From assembly GCA_021734725.1 (NCBI GenBank), contig JAIPIM010000006.1, positions 1 to 30,567 of the forward strand: a stretch of 30,567 nt of DNA. The letters are read 5' to 3'. The notes under the pieces were generated by a model. The model ran no database searches. It had not been told where the DNA came from and saw only the letters and a list, made by a program, of their open reading frames with translations. Made by a program: the position numbers and the translations under genes. The stretch is from Minisyncoccota bacterium. Lineage in GTDB: Bacteria > Verrucomicrobiota > Lentisphaeria > Oligosphaerales > MVZH01. Position 1 is the stretch's first letter; each line of letters begins with the position of its first letter. Positions 15,724-23,771 of the stretch are shown here, piece after piece.

Positions 15724-16842
15724 ATGGTACACCTTTATCAAGATCCCGATGTAACGTATGCCCGAAAACACGGGGCGGTCGTTCGGTTGAACTCCTGGAC
15801 GCTGCATCTTCCGCCCACGTTTGGGTTTTGCGGTGGTGTTTTGAACGCTATCAGGCTGCTTCAAAAAGTCACGGAGGAAAAGCCGGACAATCGTATTTGG
15901 CTGTTGGGTGACATTATACACAACGAGACGGTCAACACCTATTTTCGAGAGCTTGGCGTGCATATCCTTCCGGAACACCGGATCGGCGAAATCTTCGCGT
16001 GCGTGGATCGGTCCGATATTGTGGTTATTCCCGCGTTCGGGATTCCCAAAAACCTGGACACCAAGTTGCGCGAGACATTTCCAGCCGGTCACATTGTGGA
16101 CACCACGTGTCGCTACGTCAAGCGTATCTGGGACTTTGTGCGGGAGATGGTGGACGAAGGCCGAACGGTCGTCATCCATGGGAAGCCACAGCATCCGGAG
16201 ACCCAGGCAACCTTGTCGCGCAGTCTTACCGCGAACAACGCCGTGATTCTGGTCCCCGATATTCCGACAGCCGGGAAAGTAGCTGAGGCGGTCCGCACAG
16301 GGACGGCTGGTGGCCTTCCCGAAGCACTGATTCGCAATCCGGCGCATCTACGGTTGGATCGTCTGGCGTTGGTAAATCAGACAACCATGTTGTTCAGTGA
16401 AACCAAGAGGATCGAGGCTATCATTGATGCCGCGGCGCAAGAGACTGGCGCTGATTTCAGGAGTTCCGAGACGGTGTGCGAGGCGACGCAGGATCGACAG
16501 GACGCGGCGTTGAAGCTATGCCGTACGTCGTGCGATCTCTTGTTGGTCATTGGAGGGTATTCAAGCAGTAATACCAATCAATTGTATCGGTTGGCCAGCC
16601 AGCATGCCCCGACCTTTTTCATCAATAACGCGGATGCGATCGAGCGGGATCGTATACGGCATTATCTGCCGGAGAAAAAGCATGAGGTAACGACACAGCA
16701 GTGGCTAGCTCCGGACATTCGGGATATCGGAGTTTTGGCGGGTGCATCGTGTCCTGCATCGGACATTGGGGATGTTATTCGCAAGTTTCGGCGGTTCTGC
16801 GCGGGTGTCGGGGATGCGGGGGAGTCGTCTCAAACATCTTGA
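15724..16842 (+). CDS. ispH: 4-hydroxy-3-methylbut-2-enyl diphosphate reductase, cyanobacterial/plant-type
   Basis: A 372-residue IspH/LytB that reduces HMBPP to IPP and DMAPP, the last step of the MEP isoprenoid pathway. Iron-sulfur cysteines are visible: C36 (FGFCGGV), C129 (VDTTCRYV) and C252 (SETVCEATQDRQ). Also present are HNETV (H66), the proton-donor region HPET (H157, E159), NQTTMLFSE, and SSSNTNQL (S282-N283). The E. coli SAHGVS segment is PAFGIP here, as in cyanobacterial and plant HDR, and the length also fits that group. The usual GASTP is GASCP (C343). The ATG at 15724 follows the fusion gene by 3 nt and lacks a clear ribosome site, so translational coupling is likely. Confidence 0.9.
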   Translation: MVHLYQDPDVTYARKHGAVVRLNSWTLHLPPTFGFCGGVLNAIRLLQKVTEEKPDNRIWLLGDIIHNETVNTYFRELGVHILPEHRIGEIFACVDRSDIVVIPAFGIPKNLDTKLRETFPAGHIVDTTCRYVKRIWDFVREMVDEGRTVVIHGKPQHPETQATLSRSLTANNAVILVPDIPTAGKVAEAVRTGTAGGLPEALIRNPAHLRLDRLALVNQTTMLFSETKRIEAIIDAAAQETGADFRSSETVCEATQDRQDAALKLCRTSCDLLLVIGGYSSSNTNQLYRLASQHAPTFFINNADAIERDRIRHYLPEKKHEVTTQQWLAPDIRDIGVLAGASCPASDIGDVIRKFRRFCAGVGDAGESSQTS

Positions 16843-17151
16843 TCTCTTGTGCTTAAACAGGGCATTGGGCCGGAAAATCATTGGTGTTTACTGGAGGGGT
16901 AGATTAAACCGTGGTCGCCGCGTGGAAGCGCTCCGAAGTGTCGGAGTACAGGAAGCACCTCCCACATTGAGTGTGGACGACGTTTGGTTGACTGGTTGCC
17001 GGGAGGAAGCACCTCCCACGTTTTTGGGACACGGGGCCGAATATGACTGTGGGAGGCGGCGACCCGTTGTCCCACGAAGCCCCTCTTGTACGTCACCAGG
17101 ATTTTCGTTTCATAAACTTTTTGTCTGCCGGATCTTGTCTCGCGCCTTGCC
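16843..17151. other. 309-bp convergent gap containing the GC-rich repeat cluster
   Basis: It lies between ispH and the end of the exonuclease III gene. No gene is supported. The repeat units at 16912-17064 fill most of it and may serve as a two-way transcription block. Confidence 0.5.
16912..17064. repeat. Degenerate GC-rich palindromic repeat cluster (family of 19790-19974)
   Basis: Two direct copies of gaagcacctcccac occur at 16952-16965 and 17006-17019, each preceded by a ggt-gccg element (16912 and 16994). An inverted unit gtgggaggcggcgacc lies at 17049-17064. The units match, with changes, those at 19790-19974: two direct copies then one inverted copy, again between convergent genes. 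Confidence 0.65.
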
Positions 17152-17925
17152 TCAGCGGAAGCTGGCCGTGACGAACGTGTGGTCGGAGCTGCCCTTCTGT
17201 AATCGACTTTCCACATCGATGTCGCAGCTGACGGAGGCATCCGTCATCGATTGTGTTCCCAGGACGTGGTCGATTCTCCAGCCCAGCCCATTTTCCACTG
17301 CATTGCGCAGGCGATAGTCCCAGAATGTAAACCTTCCCGATTCGGGAAGATGCTTGCGAAAGATATCGTGGAATCCCCAGTCCGTCACAGCCCGGAACGC
17401 ATCGATAACTTCCTGGCAGTGGCATAGGTGCGGCCATACCTTCTGGGAGTCGTAGACATCGGCGGGCGTGGGCGCGACATTGAGATCCCCGATCCAGAGG
17501 ACTCGGTCGCGAGTTGGCTCGAAGCGTTCCGTGAAGTACCGCCGGAGCCGCGTGAACCACTCCAATTTAAACGCGAACTTCGGGGACCCCAGTTCGCTGC
17601 CCTGGGGGACATACGTATTGACGATGGCGGTTTCCCCGCAGGTTACATGTGCCAGTCGACTGGCGCTTTCCCCATCGTCGTCCTGCAAGCCGAAAGACAC
17701 ATACTCAACAGGGTCGCGCGTAATCATCGCAACACCGTTGTACGCCTTTTGTCCTCGGAAATAAACATTCCACCCGGCATCCAGGAACGCGTCCTCGGGA
17801 AAGTCATGATCCTGAACCTTCGTTTCCTGAAGGGCCAGTACATCGGGGTTGTGTACGGCCAGCCAATGCAGGATGACATCGAGGCGTCGTCGGACCGAAT
17901 TACAGTTGAATGTGGCAACCTGCAC
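17152..17925 (-). CDS. xthA: Exodeoxyribonuclease III (AP endonuclease)
   Basis: A 257-residue member of the exonuclease-endonuclease-phosphatase family. The N-terminal VATFNCNSVRRRL, the metal-binding E34 in LALQETKV, Y105 in VNTYVPQG, D147/N149 in WIGDLNVAP and the C-terminal D248-H249 in SDHTFV form the full active site. It cleaves DNA 5' of abasic sites and trims 3' ends in base excision repair. It starts at GTG (17925-17923), with aagga 7 nt upstream. The dapF-like gene lies 89 nt upstream on the same strand and may share a transcript. Confidence 0.93.
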   Translation of the reverse strand: MQVATFNCNSVRRRLDVILHWLAVHNPDVLALQETKVQDHDFPEDAFLDAGWNVYFRGQKAYNGVAMITRDPVEYVSFGLQDDDGESASRLAHVTCGETAIVNTYVPQGSELGSPKFAFKLEWFTRLRRYFTERFEPTRDRVLWIGDLNVAPTPADVYDSQKVWPHLCHCQEVIDAFRAVTDWGFHDIFRKHLPESGRFTFWDYRLRNAVENGLGWRIDHVLGTQSMTDASVSCDIDVESRLQKGSSDHTFVTASFR

Positions 17926-18014
17926 AGGTTGGTCCTTTGTATCAAGAGTTCATCGGGGCTTGCGAGCTGTGAGAAAAGCTATCACGGATCGTAAGAAAAG
18001 TAGTTTTTAAGGAC

Positions 18015-18920
18015 TTAGCTTCTGAGTTCCGCCAGGAGGTCTTCGGCGATGGTGCCTTGCGCAACCGCGGTGACGGGACCTTCCATGGTTACGTCGTAGG
18101 CGTCATTGACCGTAATATTCAGCTCGCCGCCCGGCATGGAAACCGTAATGTCCGACTCGCATTGCTGGAGGCGTCGTGCAATGGCCGCGCAGGCGCTGGC
18201 GCTGCTGCCGGAGGCGAGCGTGTACCCGGCCCCTCGTTCCCAGATTTCAATGCGGATCGTATGTGGATCCACAATCTGCATAAACTGCACGTTGGTGCGG
18301 TTCGGAAAGTTTGTGTGTGTTTCCAGGGACGGGCCGAGTCGCCGTGTTTCTTCTTCTGAGACCTCGTTACGCACAATTACGCAGTGTGGGTTCCCGATTG
18401 TTGCGCTGCAATACACCAACGTTTCACCGCCTGCTTGAATCGTTTCGTTAATCACTTCCCGCGGCGGTCCGGCCACAGGGATATCTTTGCTGAGGAAACT
18501 TACGCGTCCCATCGCGACCTGTACGGAGCGAGCGTCATCGGCAACACGGCACTCGACATTTCCTCCAAGCGTGGCCAATCGGAACGGTTCACCGGTCACG
18601 CGTCCAGTATCGCGAAGATAGCGGCAAAAGATACGCAACCCGTTGCCGCTCTTTTCTGCTTCGCTTCCGTCGGGATTGAAAATACGGAGACCGCATACCA
18701 GAGGCGGTTGATCCGGAGCATCGCCCGATCCGCGCGCACCGCCTTCAATCAGGTGCGGGTCATCGGCGGGAATCGGTCCCCACAGGACGCCATCTCCGCC
18801 CACTCCGAAGTGTCGATGGCAAAGTCGCTTCAGCACGGCATCGTTGGGGGTCAGGGGGGCGTCTGCGGGGTCGACCACAATGTAATCGTTCCCCAGTGCG
18901 TGATATTTATAGAAATGCAT
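18015..18920 (-). CDS. dapF: Diaminopimelate epimerase-like protein with both catalytic Cys replaced by Ser
   Basis: A 301-residue protein with the DapF fold: HALGNDYIVVD, HFGVGGDGVLWGP, FNPDGSEAEKSGNGLRIF, ATIGNPHCVI, and ERGAGYTLASGSSASAC. DapF normally interconverts LL- and meso-diaminopimelate using a Cys pair. The first (in EMCGNG) is Ser91 here and the second (in TLACGTG) is Ser237. The codons AGC (18650-18648) and TCC (18212-18210) are clear. An insertion of about 25 residues lies at 50-75, and a 2-residue insertion follows Ser237. All other substrate-binding blocks are kept. It may be a Ser/Ser DapF variant or a related racemase with another substrate. The start ATG has ggggtg upstream. 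Confidence 0.85.
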   Translation of the reverse strand: MHFYKYHALGNDYIVVDPADAPLTPNDAVLKRLCHRHFGVGGDGVLWGPIPADDPHLIEGGARGSGDAPDQPPLVCGLRIFNPDGSEAEKSGNGLRIFCRYLRDTGRVTGEPFRLATLGGNVECRVADDARSVQVAMGRVSFLSKDIPVAGPPREVINETIQAGGETLVYCSATIGNPHCVIVRNEVSEEETRRLGPSLETHTNFPNRTNVQFMQIVDPHTIRIEIWERGAGYTLASGSSASACAAIARRLQQCESDITVSMPGGELNITVNDAYDVTMEGPVTAVAQGTIAEDLLAELRS

Positions 18921-19110
18921 GTCTCAGCACCCCGTCGAGGTTCAGCCGATGAATGTTTAACTAACTAATAAACACCCAAATCGTGTGTCCGCAATAGTAC
19001 ATATCAAGAAATCTTTTCGCCAAGGTTTATGTTAGTGCCTTTACAATAGTGTTTGATGTTTCGTAATGAGCGGGACGGGATGAGTCCCCGAAGAGGCGAG
19101 GATTAAGGCG

Positions 19111-19782
19111 ATGATCAAAGCTGTGATTTTTGACATGGACGGTGTTCTAACGGATACGGAGCCGGTTATCAATGCCGCTGCAATTGCCGGATTAAAAGAA
19201 TACGGGGTCCATGCCGAGCCTGTTGACTTTCATCCGTTTGTGGGCATGGGTGAAGATCGCTATATCGGCGGGGTCGCGGAAAAATATGGGGTGGACTATG
19301 ATCCAGCCATGAAGACGCGCGTTTACGAGATTTACCTGGACATTCTTCCGCGCATGGTCACCCCTATTGCGGGTGTACGCGAACTGGTTTTGGCTTTACG
19401 TGATGCCGCGGTCCCTGTGGCGGTTGCTACGAGCGCGGACGAGATAAAGATGAAAGCCAACCTCGAGGCTGTCGATTTGCCGCTCGACTGGTTTGCAACG
19501 CTCGTCACCGGCGAAGACGTTCAACACAAGAAGCCGCATCCTGAAATTTATGTCAGGGCGGCCGCGAAGCTTTCCATAGAGCCCAATGCGTGTTGCGTGG
19601 TGGAAGACGCCACCAACGGCGTGAAGGCAGCCAAGGCCGCCAACATGCGGTGCGTAGCGGTAGAAAGCAGCTTCGCAAAGGATGAACTTGAGGAAGCCGG
19701 CGCCGATTGTGTACGCCGGACAATTGCGGACGTCACCCTCTCAGATCTCAATCTGACAACGCTTCGGACGGGCGGATGCTGA
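19111..19782 (+). CDS. HAD-superfamily phosphatase/phosphoglucomutase-like hydrolase
   Basis: A 223-residue HAD subfamily IA protein. Motif I is VIFDMDGVLTDTEP (nucleophile D8, acid D10), motif II is VAVATSADE, motif III is the Lys in HKKPHPEIY, and motif IV is VVEDATNGVKAA. An alpha-helical cap lies between residues about 15 and 85. This layout is typical of beta-phosphoglucomutase and phosphoglycolate-phosphatase-like enzymes that act on sugar phosphates; which one is not clear. It appears to be a single gene, with the repeat pair at 19790-19851 starting 8 nt after its stop. Confidence 0.9.
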   Translation: MIKAVIFDMDGVLTDTEPVINAAAIAGLKEYGVHAEPVDFHPFVGMGEDRYIGGVAEKYGVDYDPAMKTRVYEIYLDILPRMVTPIAGVRELVLALRDAAVPVAVATSADEIKMKANLEAVDLPLDWFATLVTGEDVQHKKPHPEIYVRAAAKLSIEPNACCVVEDATNGVKAAKAANMRCVAVESSFAKDELEEAGADCVRRTIADVTLSDLNLTTLRTGGC

Positions 19783-19789
19783 CTCCGCC

Positions 19790-19851
19790 GGTCGCCGGGT
19801 GGAACCGCCTCCCACATTACGGTCGCCGGGTGGAACCGTCTCCCACATTAC
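19790..19851 (+). repeat. Tandem pair of 31-bp repeats
   Basis: Units 19790-19820 and 19821-19851 differ at one base (cgcctccc versus cgtctccc). Each starts ggtcgccgggtggaacc and ends cccacattac. Confidence 0.85.
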
Positions 19852-19951
19852 CGTGAACCATTCGAGTTTCTGAATGCCCTGTTCCCGCTTCATCATCCCA
19901 TTGATTGGTTGCTGCACCCATCCCGGAACCCCGAGGCGCATAGGGTCGAGA

Positions 19952-19974
19952 GTGGGAGGCGGTTCCATCCGGCG
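19952..19974 (-). repeat. Inverted copy of the 31-bp repeat core
   Basis: gtgggaggcggttccatcc at 19952-19970 is the reverse complement of the repeat at 19790-19851 with one mismatch. It could pair with either upstream copy to form a long hairpin between the convergent HAD and ubiB genes. Confidence 0.75.
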
Positions 19975-19995
19975 CCCCCCCCATCCCCGTTCTCT

Positions 19996-21684
19996 TCACA
20001 TCTTCCCGTGCTTGACCATTGAATAGAGGAGGGAAAATCCCATGAGCCCGGAAAGAACGAATCCGACGACCCCGATGATGGGGATTTCGTGCCATGTCGG
20101 GGGAATGCCGGAAAGCACCATAATGGATGAGCCAACGATGAGTGCCGCCAAAACAATGCCAAACGTCAGGCGGTTGCTCGTTTGATCGAATGTCTGCTTG
20201 AGTTTATCGAGGCCTTTGTGTTCAAATTTGAATCCCAGGTCGCCATGTTTGAAAAGGCCCACGATTTGACGGATCTCAGTGGGCATATCGCGCACGAGAA
20301 GGCGGAAATCGGCGGCTGTGAGATAGGCGTCGCGTACGGTTTTTTTAATGTCAATGCGTTCTCGCACCAGCTTTTTGGCGAATGGTTGCAAATACGCGAG
20401 CAGATCGAAGTCCGGCACCAGCATACGCCCGATGCTTTCGACGGTTGTGAAGCACTTGATCATGAGGAAGAACGTCGGGGGCAAATAGATGTTGTGCCGA
20501 ATGAGAAGCTTGGAAAGCTCACTCAACACATGGCCGATGTTCATGCGTCCCAGGGGACGGTAGAGCTGGTCGTCTATGAAGTTGGCGATATCCCCTTCGA
20601 GGTCTCCGGTCTTAGCATAGTTTGTGTACCCCGCAATTTGGAACACTGCGTTGGTCACCCGTCGTTCGTCATGTTCGACAAAACCGATGATAAGTTTGCT
20701 GAGGTGTTCTCTGTCGCGTTCCGAAAGGCTCCCCATGGTTCCATAATCAAGCAGACAGAGCACATTTCCGGGCATGACCAGGATGTTCCCGGGGTGTGGA
20801 TCGGCGTGGAAAAACCCCAGCCTGAAGACTTGTTCCAAGGCAAGTTGTGCGCCGCGTTCGGCGACGACTTCTGGATCCAGACCGTACCTTGAGAACTTTT
20901 CGGTATGCGAAACCTTGACTCCTTGAACGTACTCCATTGTCAGGACGCGTTCGGTGCTGAGTCGGTTATACACGGTGAGCACGTAAAGGCGGGGATCCTT
21001 TTCAAAGGCTCTGCCGAAGCGTTGGATGCTGACAGCTTCCAGCGAGAAATCCATTTCCTTGCGAATCATACGGGCGAATTGTTCGACCAAACGTTGGAGG
21101 TCAAAAACGTGGGTTTCCTCGATCATGCGTTCTGTAAGGATGGCGAGATGCGCCATAATATCGAGGTCTCGTTCCACGTTTCGTCGGATATCGGGTCGAC
21201 GAATTTTTACGGCAACACTATTACCGTCGATGGTTTCAGCCTCGTGTACCTGGGCAATGGATGCTGAAGCCAGCGGCTGTTCATTGAAGCGCCGGAAGAG
21301 ATCCGCGACCGGCTTCCCCAGTTCGTCCTCCACTATACGTTTCGCTTGGTCACCCGGGAACGGCGGCACCTCATCCTGCAATTTTTCTAGTTCCTGAATA
21401 AGATCTTCAGGCAGGATATCGTGACGGGTACTCAGCAGCTGACCGAATTTAATGAACGTTGGTCCCAGCTCTTCGAGAGCCAGGCGAATCCGTGTGTAAC
21501 GGCTCAACACGGCCACGCTGGGCTCTGCTTCATGTTTCCGGCGGTGGAAGGGCAGATAGCGTTGCAGTCCGAGGCGTGAAACAACATCGCCGTAGCCATG
21601 CCGGATGAGCACGCCGGCAATATCCCGGTAGCGTTGCATGCGCCAGTACGTACGAGTTATCCTGCGAAATACATTAACGTTCAT
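19996..21684 (-). CDS. ubiB: UbiB/ABC1/AarF-family atypical kinase-like protein
   Basis: A 562-residue protein. The KxGQ signature is FIKFGQLLSTR (79-82). An A-rich nucleotide loop, ASASIAQVHEA (139-149), takes the place of the Gly-rich loop, as in the family. The ATP-site Lys is K160 (VAVK). HADPHPGNILV (293-303) and the DFG-like LLDYGT (D313) complete the site. Two C-terminal membrane helices (about residues 500-555) anchor it. UbiB proteins support ubiquinone or other isoprenoid lipid metabolism as ATPases; whether this organism makes ubiquinone or menaquinone is unknown. The ATG at 21684 is preferred to the track-long 5' extension because the conserved sequence begins there. Confidence 0.88.
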   Translation of the reverse strand: MNVNVFRRITRTYWRMQRYRDIAGVLIRHGYGDVVSRLGLQRYLPFHRRKHEAEPSVAVLSRYTRIRLALEELGPTFIKFGQLLSTRHDILPEDLIQELEKLQDEVPPFPGDQAKRIVEDELGKPVADLFRRFNEQPLASASIAQVHEAETIDGNSVAVKIRRPDIRRNVERDLDIMAHLAILTERMIEETHVFDLQRLVEQFARMIRKEMDFSLEAVSIQRFGRAFEKDPRLYVLTVYNRLSTERVLTMEYVQGVKVSHTEKFSRYGLDPEVVAERGAQLALEQVFRLGFFHADPHPGNILVMPGNVLCLLDYGTMGSLSERDREHLSKLIIGFVEHDERRVTNAVFQIAGYTNYAKTGDLEGDIANFIDDQLYRPLGRMNIGHVLSELSKLLIRHNIYLPPTFFLMIKCFTTVESIGRMLVPDFDLLAYLQPFAKKLVRERIDIKKTVRDAYLTAADFRLLVRDMPTEIRQIVGLFKHGDLGFKFEHKGLDKLKQTFDQTSNRLTFGIVLAALIVGSSIMVLSGIPPTWHEIPIIGVVGFVLSGLMGFSLLYSMVKHGKM

Positions 21685-21902
21685 GCCAGATGTCGACTCT
21701 CCACTGGAATGCTTTATCCTCGACCATAAACATATGTGCAGTGAGGATGCAATGCAATGCCGGTGACCGTTGACGGCAGTGTCATTCCGTGCTAAAGCCG
21801 GCATGGCCTTGATACCAATATCGAGTGCACTCTAAAAAGTACGGTTTTGGCAGAAACAACGCATAGTACGCCCCCAGACGTCGTAGGTTTCAGTGCTCAG
21901 GG

Positions 21903-21991
21903 GTCAGGTTTCAGACGGCATAAGTAGCAATCCCGTAGACGGTTGAGAGTTTATTCCCGAAACCTGACACCCGAAACCTTGGATTACGGCC
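21903..21991 (-). repeat. 85-90 bp interspersed repeat, copy B
   Basis: Read on the - strand it starts ggccgtaatccaaggtttc and ends tctgaaacctgac, like copy A at 7000-7083. Copy B has about 6 extra bases after the first block (gggtgt) and substitutions in the middle. It carries the same inverted tcaggtttc/gaaacctga pair. Confidence 0.75.
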
Positions 21992-22269
21992 AGTCGGTAG
22001 GAGCAGTAACCGCATTTCGCTCGCTGAAGACTCGCTCCGGCTGCCGCGCAAACGCGGAACTCAGACCGGACCGGTAAATCGTTTTCCCGATGGAGGCATT
22101 GAAAGACATTGGACAGGCCCTGATATGCTTATCGGTCCATTTCGACGGACAATTGAAGTTTCCTGCTTGCATGAATTCAACGTCCGCACCGTTCGGAATT
22201 CAACGTGAACCTATTTTAGCGGTATATTGGAACCTGAATCCGTGAGAAAATTCGCGGAAAAGTGTTTAT

Positions 22270-22275
22270 AAGGAG
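22270..22275 (+). promoter_or_regulatory. Ribosome binding site selecting the GTG start of folB
   Basis: aaggag lies 6 nt before the GTG at 22282. The ATG at 22278 is in another frame. Confidence 0.75.
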
Positions 22276-22281
22276 TAATGC

Positions 22282-22665
22282 GTGGACAAAATTTTAATAC
22301 AAGATCTTCTTGTTCGCTGTATTGTCGGGGTCTTTCCGGAAGAACGGCGCGAGAAGCAGGATGTGGTGCTGAACATCACCCTGTTTGCCGATCTCAGTGT
22401 CGCCGGACAATCCGATCGGCTTGACGATACGGTTGATTACAAGGCATTGAAGAAAAGTATCATCAAGCATGTTTCCGAGAGTTCATGTCTACTCATTGAA
22501 GCGCTTGCCCAGCAGGTTGCTGACATCTGCCTGGGGGACCCTCGGGTCGCTCGGGCACGTGTTCGCATCGATAAGCCGGGAGCGCTGCGTTTCGCCCGCA
22601 GTGTAGCGGTGGAAGTCGACCGTTCGCGGGCAAACGGGTTGCCGCCGGAGGTTTCAACGGCATAA
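22282..22665 (+). CDS. folB: Dihydroneopterin aldolase
   Basis: A 127-residue FolB. Key marks are LVRCIVGVFPEERREKQDVVLNI with Glu21, DYKAL with Tyr53, LIEALAQQVAD with Glu73, and VRIDKPGALRFA with catalytic Lys98. It converts dihydroneopterin to 6-hydroxymethyl-dihydropterin and glycolaldehyde in folate synthesis, and normally forms a cytoplasmic octamer. Length is normal for the family. It starts at GTG with a strong ribosome binding site. No other folate gene is next to it. Confidence 0.93.
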   Translation: MDKILIQDLLVRCIVGVFPEERREKQDVVLNITLFADLSVAGQSDRLDDTVDYKALKKSIIKHVSESSCLLIEALAQQVADICLGDPRVARARVRIDKPGALRFARSVAVEVDRSRANGLPPEVSTA

Positions 22666-22677
22666 CAGGCGCTGAGC

Positions 22678-22800
22678 AGAGAATTGCGAAATGTCGTTTG
22701 TCGCAATTCTTGTTCTTGGTTCTTGGCGCGTGGTTTTGAGCTAAGAACGAAGAACCACGAACAACAAACGACTCGCGCGAAAGGCATTTCGCAAGAGTCT
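22678..22800. repeat. Large imperfect palindrome, with the agaattgcg hairpin
   Basis: 22678-22710 is a hairpin, agagaattgcga / tcgcaattct, with the loop aatgtcgtttg. The same palindrome occurs at 26745-26779. Beyond it, gttcttggttctt (about 22712-22725) can pair with aagaaccacgaac (about 22749-22761), and gcgaaatg (22686-22693) can pair with catttcgc near 22785-22792. Together they make a roughly 120-bp folded element between folB and the DUF4380 gene. Confidence 0.6.
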
Positions 22801-22829
22801 AAAGAGCCAACGAATGAAGGAGTGTACGG

Positions 22830-23771
22830 ATGTCTATTTCCAAAACCACATTTGAAGGTCTCAACGCCGTCGAAGTGATGACTGATTCCCTGCGTTTAGT
22901 AGCGGTTACGGACTTTGGACCGCGGATTGCTTTTCTAGGCAAGCCGAACGGTACGAATGTATTCCTCTGGGAGCCCGGCAAACGGAAGCGCAAGGATTGG
23001 GATCTTCGCGGGGGACACAGGGTCTGGGTTACGCGGCCCGGCGCCGATGAGTGCGAAGATACGTACGCAACGGATAACGATCCGTGTGACGTTCAAGTGA
23101 TGGACAACGGATTTCGGGTGGTTGGCGCGGAAAACAAGGTAAATGCCACGCGCCGCGGTATCGAAGTAACGATGCGTGATGACTGTACCCTGGATGTGGA
23201 CAATTTTGTCGTCAATACTGGTTCCTTGCTCTACAGCGGCGGGGTCTGGGCGTTGACCTGCACAATACCGACGGACGACTGCCGTTACTGCGTACCGGTA
23301 GGCGACGGCACTGCCTGGGATAATTTCACAATGGTACACTTCAGAGAATGGGCCGGACAGGGACAAGGCGGGTTTAACGACGACCAGTTTGTTGTCGGCA
23401 GCGATCTCGTCACGCTTGTTCCGCGCGGCATCGAGAACAAGAAAATGCTGCAATCGCACACAGGCATTGTTGCGTTCAGTGACGCCATTAACGATGTGAC
23501 GTTTGCCAAGAAGGTTGGCTACGATCGTGCTCGGCCCTATCCGTTGAACACCAATATTGCGTTGTACGTGGGCCCCGACAATTTCATGGTTGAGATGGAG
23601 ACCATGGGGCCGGAGACCACGTTAAAACCAGGGGACGAACTTCACCACATCGAGACATGGCGGTTTGTTGACGGTGCGCGCGCCCTGGATGACGCGGCGT
23701 CCGTAACGCAACTGTTTTCTGACCTGAAGAGGACAAACCGCTCAAGCCCCGAGATGCAGGAGAATGTTTAA
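22830..23771 (+). CDS. DUF4380-family protein (galactose-mutarotase-like fold)
   Basis: A 313-residue protein. The start LNAVEVMTDSLRLVAVTDFGPRIAFLG and the segment GGHRVWVTRPG fit DUF4380, a beta-sandwich family related to aldose epimerases. Short Gly/Pro-rich blocks (TIPTDDCRYCVPVGD, NIALYVGPDNFMVEMETMG, HIETWRF) also fit a sugar-binding beta-sandwich. The ATG has aaggag 7 nt upstream. The C-terminal 30 nt overlap the 3' end of the convergent DUF445 gene. Function is unknown; an anomer-handling role on sugars is possible by fold. It lacks a signal peptide. Confidence 0.75.
   Translation: MSISKTTFEGLNAVEVMTDSLRLVAVTDFGPRIAFLGKPNGTNVFLWEPGKRKRKDWDLRGGHRVWVTRPGADECEDTYATDNDPCDVQVMDNGFRVVGAENKVNATRRGIEVTMRDDCTLDVDNFVVNTGSLLYSGGVWALTCTIPTDDCRYCVPVGDGTAWDNFTMVHFREWAGQGQGGFNDDQFVVGSDLVTLVPRGIENKKMLQSHTGIVAFSDAINDVTFAKKVGYDRARPYPLNTNIALYVGPDNFMVEMETMGPETTLKPGDELHHIETWRFVDGARALDDAASVTQLFSDLKRTNRSSPEMQENV

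Larger units (their letters stand above)
21685..22281. other. 597-bp divergent region between ubiB and folB
   Basis: It contains repeat copy B (21903-21991) and a direct repeat gaattcaacgt at 22174-22184 and 22196-22206. No gene is supported. The only moderately sized frame (21984-22172, minus) overlaps the repeat and has no domain. Confidence 0.5.

Noticed and set aside
20182..20892. 236-codon + strand frame opposite ubiB
   Set aside because: UbiB on the - strand has the complete KxGQ, HADPHPGN and DYG motifs; this frame has none.
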